Shown: positions 10,740-24,200 of the stretch, piece by piece
Position numbering within the stretch: position 1 is the stretch's first letter
Layout: each line of letters starts with the position of its first letter
NCBI GenBank assembly: GCA_025024175.1
Contig: QCXZ01000001.1
Location: 18,848,001 to 18,912,000, forward strand
Reading direction: 5' to 3'
DNA length: 64,000 nucleotides
From: Rhyzopertha dominica
Lineage: Eukaryota > Arthropoda > Insecta > Coleoptera > Bostrichidae
Program-made: the position numbers and the translations under genes
Notes under the pieces: generated by a model
Database searches by the model: none
What the model was told of the DNA's origin: nothing
What the model saw: only the letters and a program-made list of their open reading frames with translations

Positions 10740-11680
10740 TTGATAACTCGATGTCTTGGCTACTTAAGCTAAAATTTTAATCTTTTGCTTACAGTTTATT
10801 GGCATATATTTCATGAATTTTTGAAATGTACACTGCACAATACCATTTTATTTGATGTGTGATTCACTGCATTCTTTTCTTTGAACTACAGACTTGTACA
10901 CATTTTTCCGATATTTGGAAGTAACCTATTTTGGCTACATATCCATCTTTTCCACAATTTTATTTATAACAATTTATGATATTTTTTCAAGAAGAAACAT
11001 CTTAATACTGTTTACTTAGGCGTAATGCAGCATAGAGGGATGCAGGTTTATGCGAGATCCAGTTTGGTATATTTTTTTTCTTCAAAGTGCAGATATGTAT
11101 GATAAATAGTTCTGATATTTTATTTCTGCATCTTCGTTGCCTGTTAAATTTTTATTTTTTTTTAATGAGGCAAACACGTTCATGATTTTTGAAATAAAAA
11201 CTGCATAACAGCATTGCCCATTCATAATAGTTTAGATTTTTTTTTGAGCTGCAAACTCCTCATATATTTTATGCCAATAAAAAAATGACTGCTCACTTGT
11301 CTTTTGAATAAGGCCAGAATTAATTACAAAACTTTTTTTTTCATTAATGGCATATTTTCTCAATACATGTCGCGCAGTTGATAGAAGTACTTCAAAGAAA
11401 TAAAAGTAATGCAGATATTTAATAACATCCAATCATCATTATTTAAACAATTTAGCTCTATACATATTACATCTTTATCATAATGACTTTAAAAATAAAG
11501 TAAAATACAATACCTCCTAAGAAGTAATTAGTAATAAATTACATTCATTTCCCCTGACGACAAATGCGTATAGAGACACTGTTTGTACATATGATTAAAC
11601 TCAAGAAAACTCATAGCCCCGAATTGCATGAAACAAACTGAATATGTCTCCGAAATTTGTGTGTCAATGAAATACAAAAC
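10740..11680. other. Intergenic sequence before the Rbm39 3' end
   Basis: Long AT-rich stretch with poly-T runs. I see no exon, RNA gene or element here. Confidence 0.4.
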
Positions 11681-11686
11681 TTTAAT
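11681..11686 (-). terminator. Possible ATTAAA polyadenylation signal of Rbm39
   Basis: Minus-strand ATTAAA lies about 40 nt after the Rbm39 stop codon. No AATAAA is closer; minus-strand AATAAA occurs at about 11117. Which is used cannot be told from sequence. Confidence 0.3.
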
Positions 11687-11725
11687 ACATGTTCCCTATA
11701 CTATAAAAAAGAAAAATCACAAATT

Positions 11726-14700
11726 CTATTTTCTCGTTGGTAGCAGTAACTGAGATGCTGTCATAGCATCTGGAAACAGTGAATGGTAATTTAACAATGG
11801 AACGTATGCTGCAGTGATGACACGCCCCGCAAACCATCGTCCATGGAGGGAATTGACAGATGCCACTGCCGTCGCTATCGATGGGCATTTTACATACACG
11901 TTGCCTTGAGGTGAACCCTTGTCGACATAAACATGTAGAACTCCGCCGTGTTTGTTACATTCCTCAATCACATCGTCACGGATCTCTGTATCCCAGTTTG
12001 GATTGGATTCCCTGGAAAACAATTGATGATATGATAATACTGAATCTAAATTTTTGTAAGGGAGAAAAAGCCTGTTTATTAAATATAGAATCATGTAGAA
12101 AGCATTCCAGCAAGTAGACATTTATATTACAAGTTAAATCATAACCTGACCACAATCTGGTAACAGCAAACCTGCATTTCCAAATATGTATTAAAAAAGG
12201 AAATTTAGTCCTCGTAAACCTTTATTAGAGGAAGACGACAAAGATGAAAGTCTATTCACATAATTATAAATGGGAAATCCGTAAAAATAGGTCGATTTAT
12301 CTAAACTTATCATACCTAGCATCAAATTTTATATTAACGATAATATTATAATGTCAAAGTTAAGAAATGTTAACTAATAATATGTCTTTTATTGGTCATG
12401 TAACTAAGTAACTGTCATATAAGTTGGGTCATATAAGGAATGAAAGTTTAGAATTGTGTCGGGTTTTGGCCTTGGTAGTTTAGATTGCTCTGAACTGCTG
12501 AGCACAATATTGTTTAACAATATAATTTTCTTATGTTGTGCCAACTTTGTTAAACAAATATTTACAATTTTTTAATTTGTCTTTAAGTTCAATAAATTGG
12601 TAACTGAATGCCTTTATGCAGACATGACGTCATGAAAGTAATTTAGCATGTTGTTTTATTTATATATGCATAATTTATTCTATAGATACTCTCGTATTTG
12701 TAGAATAGTTTCACTGGCTATTCAACGAGGTTAATTTATCTTGTTTAAGCAAAACTTGAGTGAAATTTAAATTGTAAGGGAACAGTTCCACCTAACTGCT
12801 TCGTTTTTTGTAAAAAAAGAAAAAATAAATACATTAAAACACATCCATATACTTGCTAAAAGAAAACATGTATGGGTATAAAATCCGAGCTCTAATTATA
12901 ACGAAAGTGTGAACTTTTAATTATTATGCTATCAGGTGTTGTAAGTAAAAGTATAAAATGACATAACTAATTCTTTCTTAAATGCACCCATCTTTTACAA
13001 TGTGCTGCACACATCTTTAATGTATTTTGTGCAATAACCTGCTAAATTACATTACATTATTACAAATAGCCAGTCAAAACAAAATTATTACCTAATTAGA
13101 ACAGATTTTCACAAATACTAGCAAATAACTGTACAAGTTTCAATTATGTAATCTAATCACTACTCATTTATTAATTGTATATTTGTCTTGATCATCTTAT
13201 GTAAAAAAACTACAAAGAAAAGTAAGGTCCCTAGATAGATAAAGTACAATTGGTTTGTTGTAGTGGTGCCAAAATGGCAAACATTGGTGACTCTTTGGGG
13301 AATTTGGTGTTTTATGTGTTGTTGACGTGTTGACAGTGTATATCACTGATTTCTAAATAACTGGATGTCACAAAGTCCTTCAAAACTGTAACGAGTAGAA
13401 ACTTGTATGCCACCATGCCGCTGGTCATGGTACTATCAATTTAACGGTGCGTTAAAAAAAAATGCCATATTTTTTTAGGTTAGGTTACATGCATATGCCA
13501 ACTTGACTGCATATAATGATAGCAAACAGATCTGTCTCTAGTTGGTTTTGGTGCAGACAGCATTGCTCAGACATACATTTTAAAATTTATGAAGACTGTA
13601 AGGAAAGTAAGTGATATCTGGATACTTACGATGCTGGATCGAACATATTGCTCAACATGAAGCACTGGGTAGCGATGGGGGGTGTGCTGTTCGTCTGCAC
13701 TGTTGGAACAACAGGTTGTCCTGTAGCCATACTGAGTGCATTCGCTGCAGCTTGCGGAACCTGCATTCCGGCTGTTTCAGCCAGTTTAAACATCAGCTGC
13801 AGACGGCCGGTGGCGCCCAGATCTATTCCGGAGCGATCCAGCTCATCCGAATCAAGTATTGAAGGCCCCTGCTGTTGGAGATCCAATCGTTCTGTTACAT
13901 TACCAACTTTCATCGGACGGCCTGCTAATTCAAATCCGTTCAGCTGTTCCAGAGCTTTCTTGGCATCGTCACAGTTGTGGAACTGTAAACGATAGAAAAT
14001 ATAAGCTTTAAAAATAAGAACAGTAACATATTATTTCAAAAAAATAAATATTGGATTTGATATTATAGTGAATGCACGATAAATATCATAGTGCTAGGGG
14101 TGAAATGATACCACTGAGGTATCGATACTATTAGTCCAAACTTGGGTATCGAATTAAAAGTATTGATACTTACTCATAACGGTTAGTTTTTTCGTAGGAT
14201 TAAAGCGAAGAAAAACTAGTAAATTATGATGTGGTTCCAAGTAGTAGGTGTATTAAACAATACGGTAATTATTGACAATACTTATGTAACTAACAAATTT
14301 TGAGCTAATTTTTGGAAATTCATGAAGATATTCAATTACCTCAAGGTTGCACAATAAAAACCGGTTGTGGAAAAACGTGCGTTTACATTTGGACCTGTTT
14401 TAAAACACACTGTGAGGACATTTGAACTACGATTAGGAAAAGCACGCGATACTTGGCAACTACGTAAAACATCGCGCTTACTAAAATAGTATCACTTGTG
14501 AAGGAAATTAGACAAGCAATTTATGACACGGCTCCCTCCTTTTGTGCTCTTTATCAATAAAAGCTATTACTATTAAATTGAACAATGTCTTGTAGTTTTT
14601 TCACCAATTGGGTGATTCATTTAGAGGTACCTTTTTTACTAAGGATTTTATGTCAGTTGACGTATGAGTCATTTCAACTTGGCATGGTAATTTTGTTCAG

Positions 14701-17700
14701 TATTCTTTGACATTTCATGATGGAAAGACTTAGCCCGGCACAACATCTACAAATTATATAGTTATATTATGAAAATCGGTGTTCTACATGAAATGTGTTT
14801 TGTGCACTAATGGTCCACACAATCGACCTACCAAAAGCACAATTAGGTATACGATCAAAAATTTTTTCATTATTGGATAACACACGCCCAAACAGACCAT
14901 ATCCACCACACAGTGAATAACAATGGTGATAGCTGAGAATGTGCACGAAAAATCGATTTGGTGCCAATCTGAGTATCTTGGTTTGTCTAATGCAACAACC
15001 TGGCCTATTTTACATAAAGATGTTGGTTTAGAAGTATATAACATCCAACTAGTGCAAGAAATGCAGCCAGCCGATCTTCCAAATCATCACTATTTTAGTC
15101 TTTAAGCTGTTGAAAAGCTCGAAGGAGATCCATCGTTTTTGAATTTTGTTTAGCGATAAGGCGCAATTTCTGGGTATGTTAATAAGCAAATTTACCANAT
15201 TTAGGCTGAAAAGCAACCAACATCAGTTCAAGAGCTATCATTATAACCAGACAAAAAACGGTTTGGTATGGTTTGTGGGCTGGTGGAATTATCGCTCCAT
15301 ATTTCTTAAAAAATGTAACTGTAGTGATACGAGTTATCGTGCAGGATATGGGATTATTTGATACCGAAAATTGAAGCCCATGATCTCAACAGCATTTGTT
15401 TCCAACAAGACGGCGCTAGTTGTCACTCAGCCCATGAAACAATGGCTTTATTACCAAAACAATTCAGTGAACTGTTGATTTCACGCTTTGGTCTGGTGAA
15501 TTGGCCGCCTAGATCTTGTGATATCACACCTTTATCCTTTGGGGCTACGTGCAGGTCCAAAATATATTTAAATAAGCCTGTTACAATTGAGGATTTGCAA
15601 GCCAACATTATTTGCACAATTCACAAAAAAACCACTTGAATTCCTGGAACGCATCATAGAAAATTGAAATTTGGAATAGACTATGTTAGGCGCAGTTATG
15701 GACAACATTTGAAACAAATAATCTTTAAATAATAAATTTGAGGAACTTTTTATTGTGTGATAATAAAGATACCTAATTTAATATTCTTTTTTTTTAAATT
15801 TTCTTTAAAAAGTACCTCTAAATCAATCCCCCACTATATTAAGTCAGTATACATAAAAATAATACATTCAAAAAGTAACAATACGTACTGTAATAAATCC
15901 ATATCCTTTGGATCTTCCAGTTTCTGGATCCATTATCAACTGTATGTTATCGATTTTACCAAATGGCTCAAATATTGCCCTGAGCATATCTTCTGTGATG
16001 TTGAAATGCAAAGAACCTACATAAAGACGCATCGGTCCAGTCATGCCTTTTGGCATCAAATTGGGCATGGAGTTGCCCATCCTATTTTTCTCTGCCTGTG
16101 TGTGCTGTACTATGATAGGAATTCCTAGCAATTTTTGTCCAGACAACCCAAGAGCCTGCAAACATAAAAAGTGTGTTCATTTGTATTATTATTATAAAAA
16201 GTGCCACTACAGTGATATCAGGTTTACTCACCAAGGCCACACTTTCAGGATCTTTAAATTCGATATAAGCAATTCCTTTAAACCTTCTAGTTTTATTACA
16301 CGTTATCAACCTGACGTCCCGCACTTTACCAACTGAACTGAAAAACTCTTCCAAATCTCTAGCACGAATTCTCTGCGACAGCTGCATAACGAACACTGTC
16401 CGGGCATCTCTTTCTTCCGGACTCAACTCTTCAACCGGGGACGCCCTGTTGTAACCCAACCCGATTGGTGAACGTCCTTTCTTAGGAAACGGCAGTCTGA
16501 TAGACGGAGGCGACGGTGACCTTTTCTTTGACACCGATCTCTTTCTGTCCCTGCTACGGCTACGGTAGTCTCGTGATCGTTTCCTATCTTTACGGTCACG
16601 AGATTTGCTGCGTCGGTCTCTGGACCGCGACGTACGCTTATCCCGGGACCTGCTGCGATGACGATCCCTGGACCTCTTCCTGCTGCGACTTCGGCTTCGT
16701 CTGCGAGATCTGTCGCGGTCGCGGCTACTACGTTTCCTGTCCCTAGATTTGCTGCGTGAACGGCGATTTCGACTAGAGCTGCGACGATTCTTGCTGCTTG
16801 ATTTACTGTAATGAAAGAGACAACGATGAATTTACTGAGCTAAAAACATAGTACCACCATGTGTCCAAAAAAAAATAAGGTGAACTACTTGTGCAAAATT
16901 TGCAGGAATTATGAAAGCAAACAATAATTTTTTTTGTAGATTGGTAGTGCGCCGCTTGATAATGGGTGTTCTTTGAAAAAACCCATCAGGTTGCCAATGA
17001 CTTTAACTTAACATTTTCTAGTATGTCGCTTCACAAAAATATTTTGACATGACAGTTACAATTAGAATTCTTTTACACTAAAAAATACATAATTACTCTG
17101 GAAAATAGTTTCAATTACGTTGCAATGTAAAATAAAAATTTAAGGTTATGTTTTGTCATTAAACTATCTTAAATAAATAACCAAAGAATTGGAAAATAAA
17201 TTATTTTGTGTATGGACATATCTGTGTTTGTCTATATTGCACTACTTACATATAACATTTTTTTTTCTACTTAATTATTCAAAAAAAAAAGAAAACACCT
17301 TTCAAAAATATTTTTTTACACTTTTAACTGTTCATACAAAATGGGAGTCCTGCAATTGGTAACATACACAGACAAGTCATCTTAATATAATCTTAAAAAG
17401 GATTACTTACTCGGATGAACGATGCTTCCCTGACTCGCCATTTTCCTTTATTTTTCCATTCACCTCGTCCTACGAACAGCAACAAAGTGAAGAGGAGACG
17501 CCCCAGGTGGCATAAACATCAAGCATTAGTCAATTAATCATAACTGTATTAAACCTAACCAAAACAAGCACTGATAGGTGCCAAAATGAAGACACATTCA
17601 ACATTATTTCGCTAGTAGACACCATAATGCAGTGCACAGCGTCAAATAATGTAAAATGTACCTTGATTAATATTTTTAACAGCAATAAACCTTATAGTAG

Positions 17701-20629
17701 TCTCCAGACACTTATGTAATCTAGACATATATATTTGATGTGCTGCCTTCGTTGGAATGCTGAAAGTTAACAGTTGTCTAGTCAGGACTAGACTTACCGT
17801 CATGCACAAAGGAACTTGGTGGTATTACTTGATCCACATCATTATTTCTGAAAAAATACACGGGATAAAACCAGATTCCGATAACCAATAACTTTTAAAA
17901 TTTTTGGTTGATTTGGTAGTAATTTGAAATACAAGATGTTTACTAATTCCAACAAATCAAAGTACAAAACTGGAAAGAACACTTCCTTTTACTTGTGAAG
18001 AAAATATTAATTCAGTACAAACTCCAAAAATTAGAAACAGATACTAATGTGAAGTAGTATAGGATAACCTTCCACTATCATATAAAATGAACTTTTGATT
18101 AAAATCAAAATGTTCTTCAATTAATAAAATAAAAAGTATGAAAAGTATACTTATTATTATTATTCTTTTTATACATGTGGATAAAAATTCAGGAACAAAT
18201 TTTACGTATCTTTACTTCATATATAATAAACAGAAACATTGCTCCAATTAGGTACTGCATATTCAAAATTCAAATTAAAAATTTTATTATTTAAATATAA
18301 ATTTCACAAACCATGGAGATTCAAAACACTTTTGTCATAATAGTAACACACATAAATTCCTAGCAGAGATCACTGTGTAACAATTTGTTGTTTTCTACAG
18401 AATTAGAGGTGAAATTTTCAATTTGATTGAGCAGCTGCAAGGTTCATTCACAATAAACATAATCATAATGGCTCAAAATTAATAATCTGCCTATATGAAT
18501 AAGCAGTTTAGTGGGTGTCAGAAATATATACATACAGTGCTTGCTTTGGTTGTACTCAGCGTTGCCAACCCTTTATTGAATAATTGCCATAAATAGCAGC
18601 TGAAACTATCAAAATTAACAGTATACGAGAAAATGTAAACAATGAGACAAAAACATTACTAAAAAAGTAAAAAATAAAACAAAAATAGAATAACTAAAGG
18701 GTAATTATAATTTTATATGTGCTGGTACTCCAAAATGGACATCTGTTACTCGTATTCATTTTACTTTTGATTTTGGTTTTTGTCTTGGTATCTACTTATA
18801 TGGAAAATTACCATATAATTGGATACAATCTTAACCATGTACCATATTTTACACAGAATTACTGTATATATACAGCTAAAGACCATATGGTTGGCAACAC
18901 TGGTTGTACTTGCATGTTTACTGCGTTATTCAAATAATTTGTGACCCAATACCTGGAAGCGGCAACCTGGAACTACCGCAGCAAATTTCAAGAACACAAT
19001 GTTATGATGTCTTGTTAACCCATGACCAGACAACAGTTGCCAGATTGCAACGCTACTGCAGGGTAACCAAATTAGGCTTTTTAAGATTACGTCATCCAAT
19101 ATGGCATCCAGGGGGCAAAAAGCGCACGCATGGGACGCGCCTGCGAAACCCTGGAAACGGACGCGTGACTGATAGAGTTGGGTCCTTCATGACCAAGTCG
19201 TTCAAATTGAATGACTCATGCCTTGATTTGGCTCACAGCTAATGAATCAGCGTCGTTCGTGCGTCGTACATGGTTAACGGCTGACGACAGCATACGACGA
19301 GAAAACAGCATGACAGCATATTTATATGCTGTGGCGAGACAGGAGACACCGCTGTCACTTTCAATTCACGATCCTTATGAACGACTTGGATGATCCGAAT
19401 CTACGCGATTGATTGAACGATTTGAATTTAATCGAATTTCCCATCTCTAGCGACTGACGTTGGCATTAAGTAATGGGGTTTCTATGACAGCGCGCTAGAA
19501 GCTGCATCGTTTTGAAATTTGCCCCCTGGCAGTCGCTCAAAAGTCACGTGTTCTAAAAAGCCTAATATCAGTCTGTATTTTTACATTTTATGGTTATGTT
19601 CCGCAAATGCCTCACTCATTACATTCATTGTGAATGAACACTTATTTCGACAGATCATTAATAATATGCAGTGATGAAGCCAACATCATAACTTGATAGC
19701 CTTAATAGCTATACAAATTTTGGCGTTATAGAAATACTGTTTGATAGTTTCTAAACCATATATGTATATATTTCGTCATTGAACTTAGTAAGCATCTTGT
19801 CCACAAGCAGTTGGTTTCGATTTTAACAACAAAATATATTTGTTGCTTTCCCTCACAGCTATTTTTACCAATCAACTTTGAATTGAGTTTTACCCTAAAG
19901 TATCTACAAATGTTATTGCATTAAAAGAACTTGGGAAATTAATTCCAAAAAAGAACTTTAAGGTACAACCCAATGCTTTTAAGCTTCTGCCGAAAGGAAT
20001 GAATGCATTGCCTACAGACTCCACCTTTACTTTAAACCGAGAAGCCACCAATCGGGTGATTGGCAGAAGTCAGCGACCATGTTAACCAGGATGTCACTAT
20101 CGTCCTCTGCAACCCTATAGCGAGAAACGAACCGATCAGGTATCATAAAAGCACATAAAGTAGTGAAATTGCTCTTTCATTTAATGAATTATTGAGAAAT
20201 GGAATTATATAATTCAATGCAATAAACAAACTGATTTGAACCTACCTATGCTATATGCAAGAGCACGTCAATATAACTTACAAAAAAAATCAAGATAAAA
20301 GTTACTTAAAACTAAGAAGGGTTTCAGTACCTGTTCTGTACACGTGAAGGCGGCGTAAGCCCGATATAAACCTCATAAGTCTAAAATATAAAATGAGGAG
20401 GTGATGTATAATTGTCCATTGGTATATTATGATACATACAAATGATGAAAATGGCGAGTAGCAATAACTAAATATTCGCATCTAACAAAGCTACGCGCTA
20501 TTTTCACACAGCACACACGAATTACAATTTATCAAAATTCGAATATCAAGTCAAATCCAAATATTGAATACTTACGTCCTTTTTATAGGGCGCCTCGAGC
20601 ATAGCTTCTACATCGAAATCTTCCGCCAT
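11726..20629 (-). CDS. Rbm39: RNA-binding protein 39 (Caper), complete
   Basis: Six coding exons: 20629-20576, 17469-17411, 16805-16232, 16155-15889, 13982-13630 and 12011-11726. All junctions are GT/AG and in phase. They sum to 1593 nt, so 530 residues, the same length as human RBM39. The protein starts MAEDFDVEAMLEAPYKKD, has an arginine/serine-rich region (about 38-140), RRM1 at 172-250 (VFVMQL, RFKGIAYIEF), RRM2 at 270-347 (LYVGSL, SKGYGFIT) and a C-terminal UHM-type RRM at about 442-515 with the HGRWFAG motif that binds tryptophan ligands, ending TASQLLLPTRK. RBM39 is a nuclear splicing factor related to U2AF65 that works with SF3b1 and U2AF at the 3' splice site. The 3.1-kb first intron and the intron 13983-15888 carry transposon remnants. 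The start is chosen by homology and lies in a short 5' exon. Confidence 0.96.
12012..13629. other. Rbm39 intron, no element recognised
   Basis: AT-rich intron between the last two coding exons. No coding remnants or clear repeats seen. Confidence 0.5.
14094..14190. repeat. Possible transposon end with GTATCGATAC boxes
   Basis: TAGGGGTGAAATGATACC is followed by GGTATCGATACT, GGGTATCGAAT and GTATTGATACT. Repeated GGTATCGATAC boxes beside a GGGGTG end are typical of some hAT elements. No matching second end was found. Confidence 0.3.
14609..15833 (+). mobile_element. Mariner-type DDE transposon relic with terminal repeats
   Basis: Lies in the Rbm39 intron, antisense to the gene. Terminal inverted repeats of about 25 bp are visible: TGGGTGATTCATTTAGAGGT at the left and TGGGGGATTGATTTAGAGGT read inward from the right. 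Inside, transposase pieces run in order: TWPILHKDVGLEVYNIQLVQ at about 15000, GYVNKQIY near 15175, and at 15358-15640 ICFQQDGASCHSAHETMALL, ISRFGLVNWPPRSCDITPL and NKPVTIEDLQANI. QQDGA and WPPRSCDITPL are the second and third catalytic blocks of this insect DDE family, the same family as 824-1890. Multiple frameshifts, an N at 15198; inactive. Confidence 0.8.
16806..18556. other. Rbm39 introns flanking the 59-nt second exon
   Basis: Apart from the small exon 17469-17411, only AT-rich sequence with homopolymer runs is seen. The second exon encodes DEVNGKIKENGESGKHRS and matches the linker before the RS region. Confidence 0.4.
18557..18902. mobile_element. hAT-type MITE, 346 bp
   Basis: Terminal repeats CAGCGTTGCCAACC and CAGTGTTGCCAACC (read inward from the right) differ at one base. 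The flanks carry an exact 8-bp duplication, GTTGTACT, at 18549-18556 and 18903-18910. CAG(T/C)G ends with an 8-bp duplication are the hAT signature. No transposase is encoded, so it is non-autonomous. Located in the first intron of Rbm39. Confidence 0.9.
19071..19566. mobile_element. MITE with ATTAGGCTTTTTA ends, 496 bp
   Basis: The left end ATTAGGCTTTTTA, with CCAGGGGGCAAA 38 bp further in, is mirrored by TTTGCCCCCTGG and TAAAAAGCCTAAT at the right. The interior is unusually GC-rich for the window, with many CG dinucleotides. If the element proper starts at GGC, the flanking triplets are TTA and TAA, reminiscent of Harbinger target sites but not an exact duplication. Superfamily uncertain. 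Confidence 0.65.
19567..20575. other. 5' part of Rbm39 first intron, nothing firm
   Basis: No repeat ends or coding remnants that I can support. Confidence 0.4.
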
Positions 20630-20770
20630 ATCGGAATTCTACGACGTGAATTGTGAATTTACAGGCGATGTGAAGTTATAACGAAGTGCCTAGGCACATT
20701 ACACACGAATAGTCACGTTTTAGGTTTTAAAGGTTGATGAAGTTTTTGACAATTTTGGAACTATTTAAAA
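20630..20770. promoter_or_regulatory. Probable bidirectional promoter region
   Basis: Short interval upstream of the Rbm39 start (20629, minus strand). The nearest plus-strand exon of the neighbouring gene is at 21219 and a short plus-strand ORF starts at 20771. No TATA box is obvious. Divergent placement suggests a shared promoter; this is inference. Confidence 0.35.
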
Positions 20771-21218
20771 ATGACTATCGAAAGATTAAAGGAGAAAGGC
20801 GTTCACGATCGGATCGACCTTTCCAGAACCACAAAACACTTTCATTTAATGAGCCAGCGTTGCCATTTTGCTAATGGCCAAATACTGGAAACTGCTGGAA
20901 ACGATTTACATCAGAATATTGCCTCAACCATCAAACAATAAACATGTTAATGATGCCAACCATTGATTTTTGCCAAAGATAGTCTTCCACTCAATGCATA
21001 CATAATAATTTATAGCTACATTTACAGCACGAAAATATTATAAGTATATACCTCCTGTAACAGTAATTACAAATAAACACGGAAAACCATAGGTATCACA
21101 CTGTTTTTTCTGAGTTCTCACTTCACTTGGTAACAAAAAATGTTCTTATAATATAAACTTTTTGGTTACAAAAAATTAATTGCATTATTTTAATTACTAT
21201 GGTTAAATATTTTTGCAG

Positions 21219-24200
21219 AAGCCTTTAAACTTAGGTGAAGCTGGCAATACAGCATCAAGCTTCGGTCCCAGTGTCGTTCCATGTGTGGTGTCGCTTTCAT
21301 CGCCTGAATGTGACGTATTATTAAATTTAAATATAGGCGGGTGTAAATCATAATATTTGATAAATCCTGCCATTATGCCCCCATTCAGAGTATTTATATT
21401 ACACAAAAAACATATATCGTTTCATTATTACTCTCTATTGCAGTTAGAACCGCCAGACCGTCAACCTCACACAAAGCGTCAACAAAAAATTCTTTTCACT
21501 AAAGGAACATACAACAAGGATGTGAAAATAACGGACTGGGAGCGATATTTGGAATCACATCCTTTAGATAACGATCCTTATTGTCCAGGAAGTTTAAATT
21601 ATTTTCTTGCACATCATAACCATTTGGGGGTACAACCTAATGATCCCCTACGGTTTAAGTCAGTAACACATTCAATGTTAGAACAGATTCACGATAAACA
21701 AGACTCTTTTGTTAGAAATGAACAGAAACACATTTTTAATTTCTACACGTTCAAAGAGTAAGATCTTCCTATAATATTTCTACCTTTACCATAAATGAAT
21801 TCTAGTTCTTGCCAGTTAGAAGACAAAAGACCAATATGTCCCACATCTTGTGCTGCAGATTACAGTACAACTATGCAAGATAGCTATTTACCACCGCGAC
21901 TTTACGTTACACAACGTGTAAGTACTATAATAATTAAAAAATATTTTAATACTGCTAACAAATTTTTAATTTTTGTAACTTTTACGTAATCACATTTTTT
22001 TCAAAAAAGAGGAAATTCATGGTATTTTTCTCCCACAGTTTCTTTTATGTAGGAAATATGTGTACCTTTATGTTTTACATTCTTTTTATTAAATGATTGG
22101 ATAGGTAACAAGTGGTAAATATTGCACTTAATAATATATCATTGCATACTCCAGTTGTTATACAAGAATGTTGATAATTTAAACTATTTCTTTACTGCGA
22201 GTGTTTTCTATGATACCTCATACATACTTATTTTAAAGAATACAGTGTAACATTTATTATAATACATAGAAGAACATTTTTATGTGTATGGTGTTTAACT
22301 ACGGAAGAAAAATCAAGATACAACAGGGTAGTATGGTGTTTTCTATAGTATGCAGCAAACGATACAATAATACAACTCATACACAAAGTTAGTTCAAAAT
22401 TTTCATGGGAAAAAGCAATAAAGCTATTGTCAGGATGTAGAATCCCTGATGAATGTTATGTAGCAGCAATATAACTTGAGACTACACAGTTCAGAAAAGA
22501 GCAGGGTTACTAAAAGCAAAACATTCCTAAATATTCTTAGAGTACCTATCTGATTTTATTGTTTTAGTTTACTTTAACCTGCCAAATAAGCTCAAGGAAT
22601 AAGTACACTGATTAGCCAGAATATTTAATTGCAAAAAATGTTCAACACATGGAATTAAAAATCAAAACATTGTATTTATGTTCGGATAGTATTGAAGATT
22701 AAAGAATTTGATCATAGCCTGGTTCAAGAAGTGTTTTCTTAATTTGAAACTGTTGTAATATTTATTTTAAATTAAAATAACATATGTAACTTAGCAAGTA
22801 GAACACTTTTATCTTAATTAGCAAAAATTAAAAACGCAATTCACAATATGTTCGGACGAATATGTTTAGTATGGTGTGGCATCTCCTTTAGCTTTGATTA
22901 TCACTTTTATTTTCAAAGGTATTTGTAGCAGAGCGTGGTTCTCGACTGGAGCATTTATTAAAAATAGGTGCAGGTGAACAGCGTTTATTCAATTTAAACG
23001 AACATATACACAAGATTAATAATACAATTAATTCTTTTTGAACATGACATATCTATATTATTACATTTCCATAACAACCCTATTTTTACTGTTTTTGCCC
23101 ATTTTAAGTTATTGCCAAACTTCCTTGACTTTGAAACAAGTTCATTGCTTATTACAAAACACCCTCCCTCAAAGAAATTGTTTCAACCTTTATTGTAATT
23201 CACAAAAACTAAATATTCAACTTTCTAATCCTAGTTGTGATCTAAATTTAGTAAACTTCTGTTTACCTAAGGCTTTTGTAAAGATATCGGCAATTTGATC
23301 TTCCGTTTTAATGTAAACTAGATCTACAATACCTTCCTTTATTTTCTCCGTAATAAAAAAATATTTTATATCTATATGCTTTACCCTTCTGTTATTTTCA
23401 GGGGTTTTTGCAATGTGTATAGCAGATTGATTGTCTTCATGAATAATTACCTGTTGAACATTGATACCCAAATTAAAATCATTAATAAGATTCTTCAACC
23501 AACAAGCTTCACTGATTGCATAACTTAATGCCACATACTCTGATTCTGTAGATGACAAAGCAACACATTGCTGTTTCTTACTCCCCCATACAACAGCACA
23601 ATTAAGAAATTTAAACACGTAGCCGGTAGTTGATTTTCTATCATTTAGATCACCTCCCCAATCTGAATCTACAAATGCTTCAATCGCATTTTGAACTTCA
23701 ACCCTTTTATAAACTAATTTCAGATCAACAGTTTCTTTAATGTAGCGCATAACACGTTTAAGAGCTTTGTATAAATCGTGGCTTGCACAGTTCTGAAATC
23801 GACTGAGGTAACTAACACTAGCAGATAGATCAGGTCTTGTTGCTTGTGCTGCGTACATTAAACTACCTATTATTTCTCTACACACAGTCTCATATTCCTT
23901 TTCATGTACGCCCTCCCTTAAACTGTTGTAGTTAAAATTTTCTTCCATAGGTGTTGACATAGGTTTACAGTCTAACATTCCAAACTTTTTCAAAATATTT
24001 TTTAAATAGTTACTTTGATCAATACTAATGATACCCTTTTGCAAATCTTGAATAACATTTATTCCCAAGTATTTAGAGATTAAACCCAAATCTTTCATAT
24101 CAAAATTTTCTTTAAACACTTTCTTCAACCTTTTGACTTCGTTTTTATCATGTCCAACTATTAGCAAATCATCGACATATAACAAAACATACAAATTACT

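Noticed and set aside
20771..20941. Plus-strand ORF MTIERLKEKGVHDR... as first exon of the uncharacterised gene
   Set aside because: Position and codon use look attractive, but there is no usable GT donor in a phase that joins 21219, so it was left out of the gene model.
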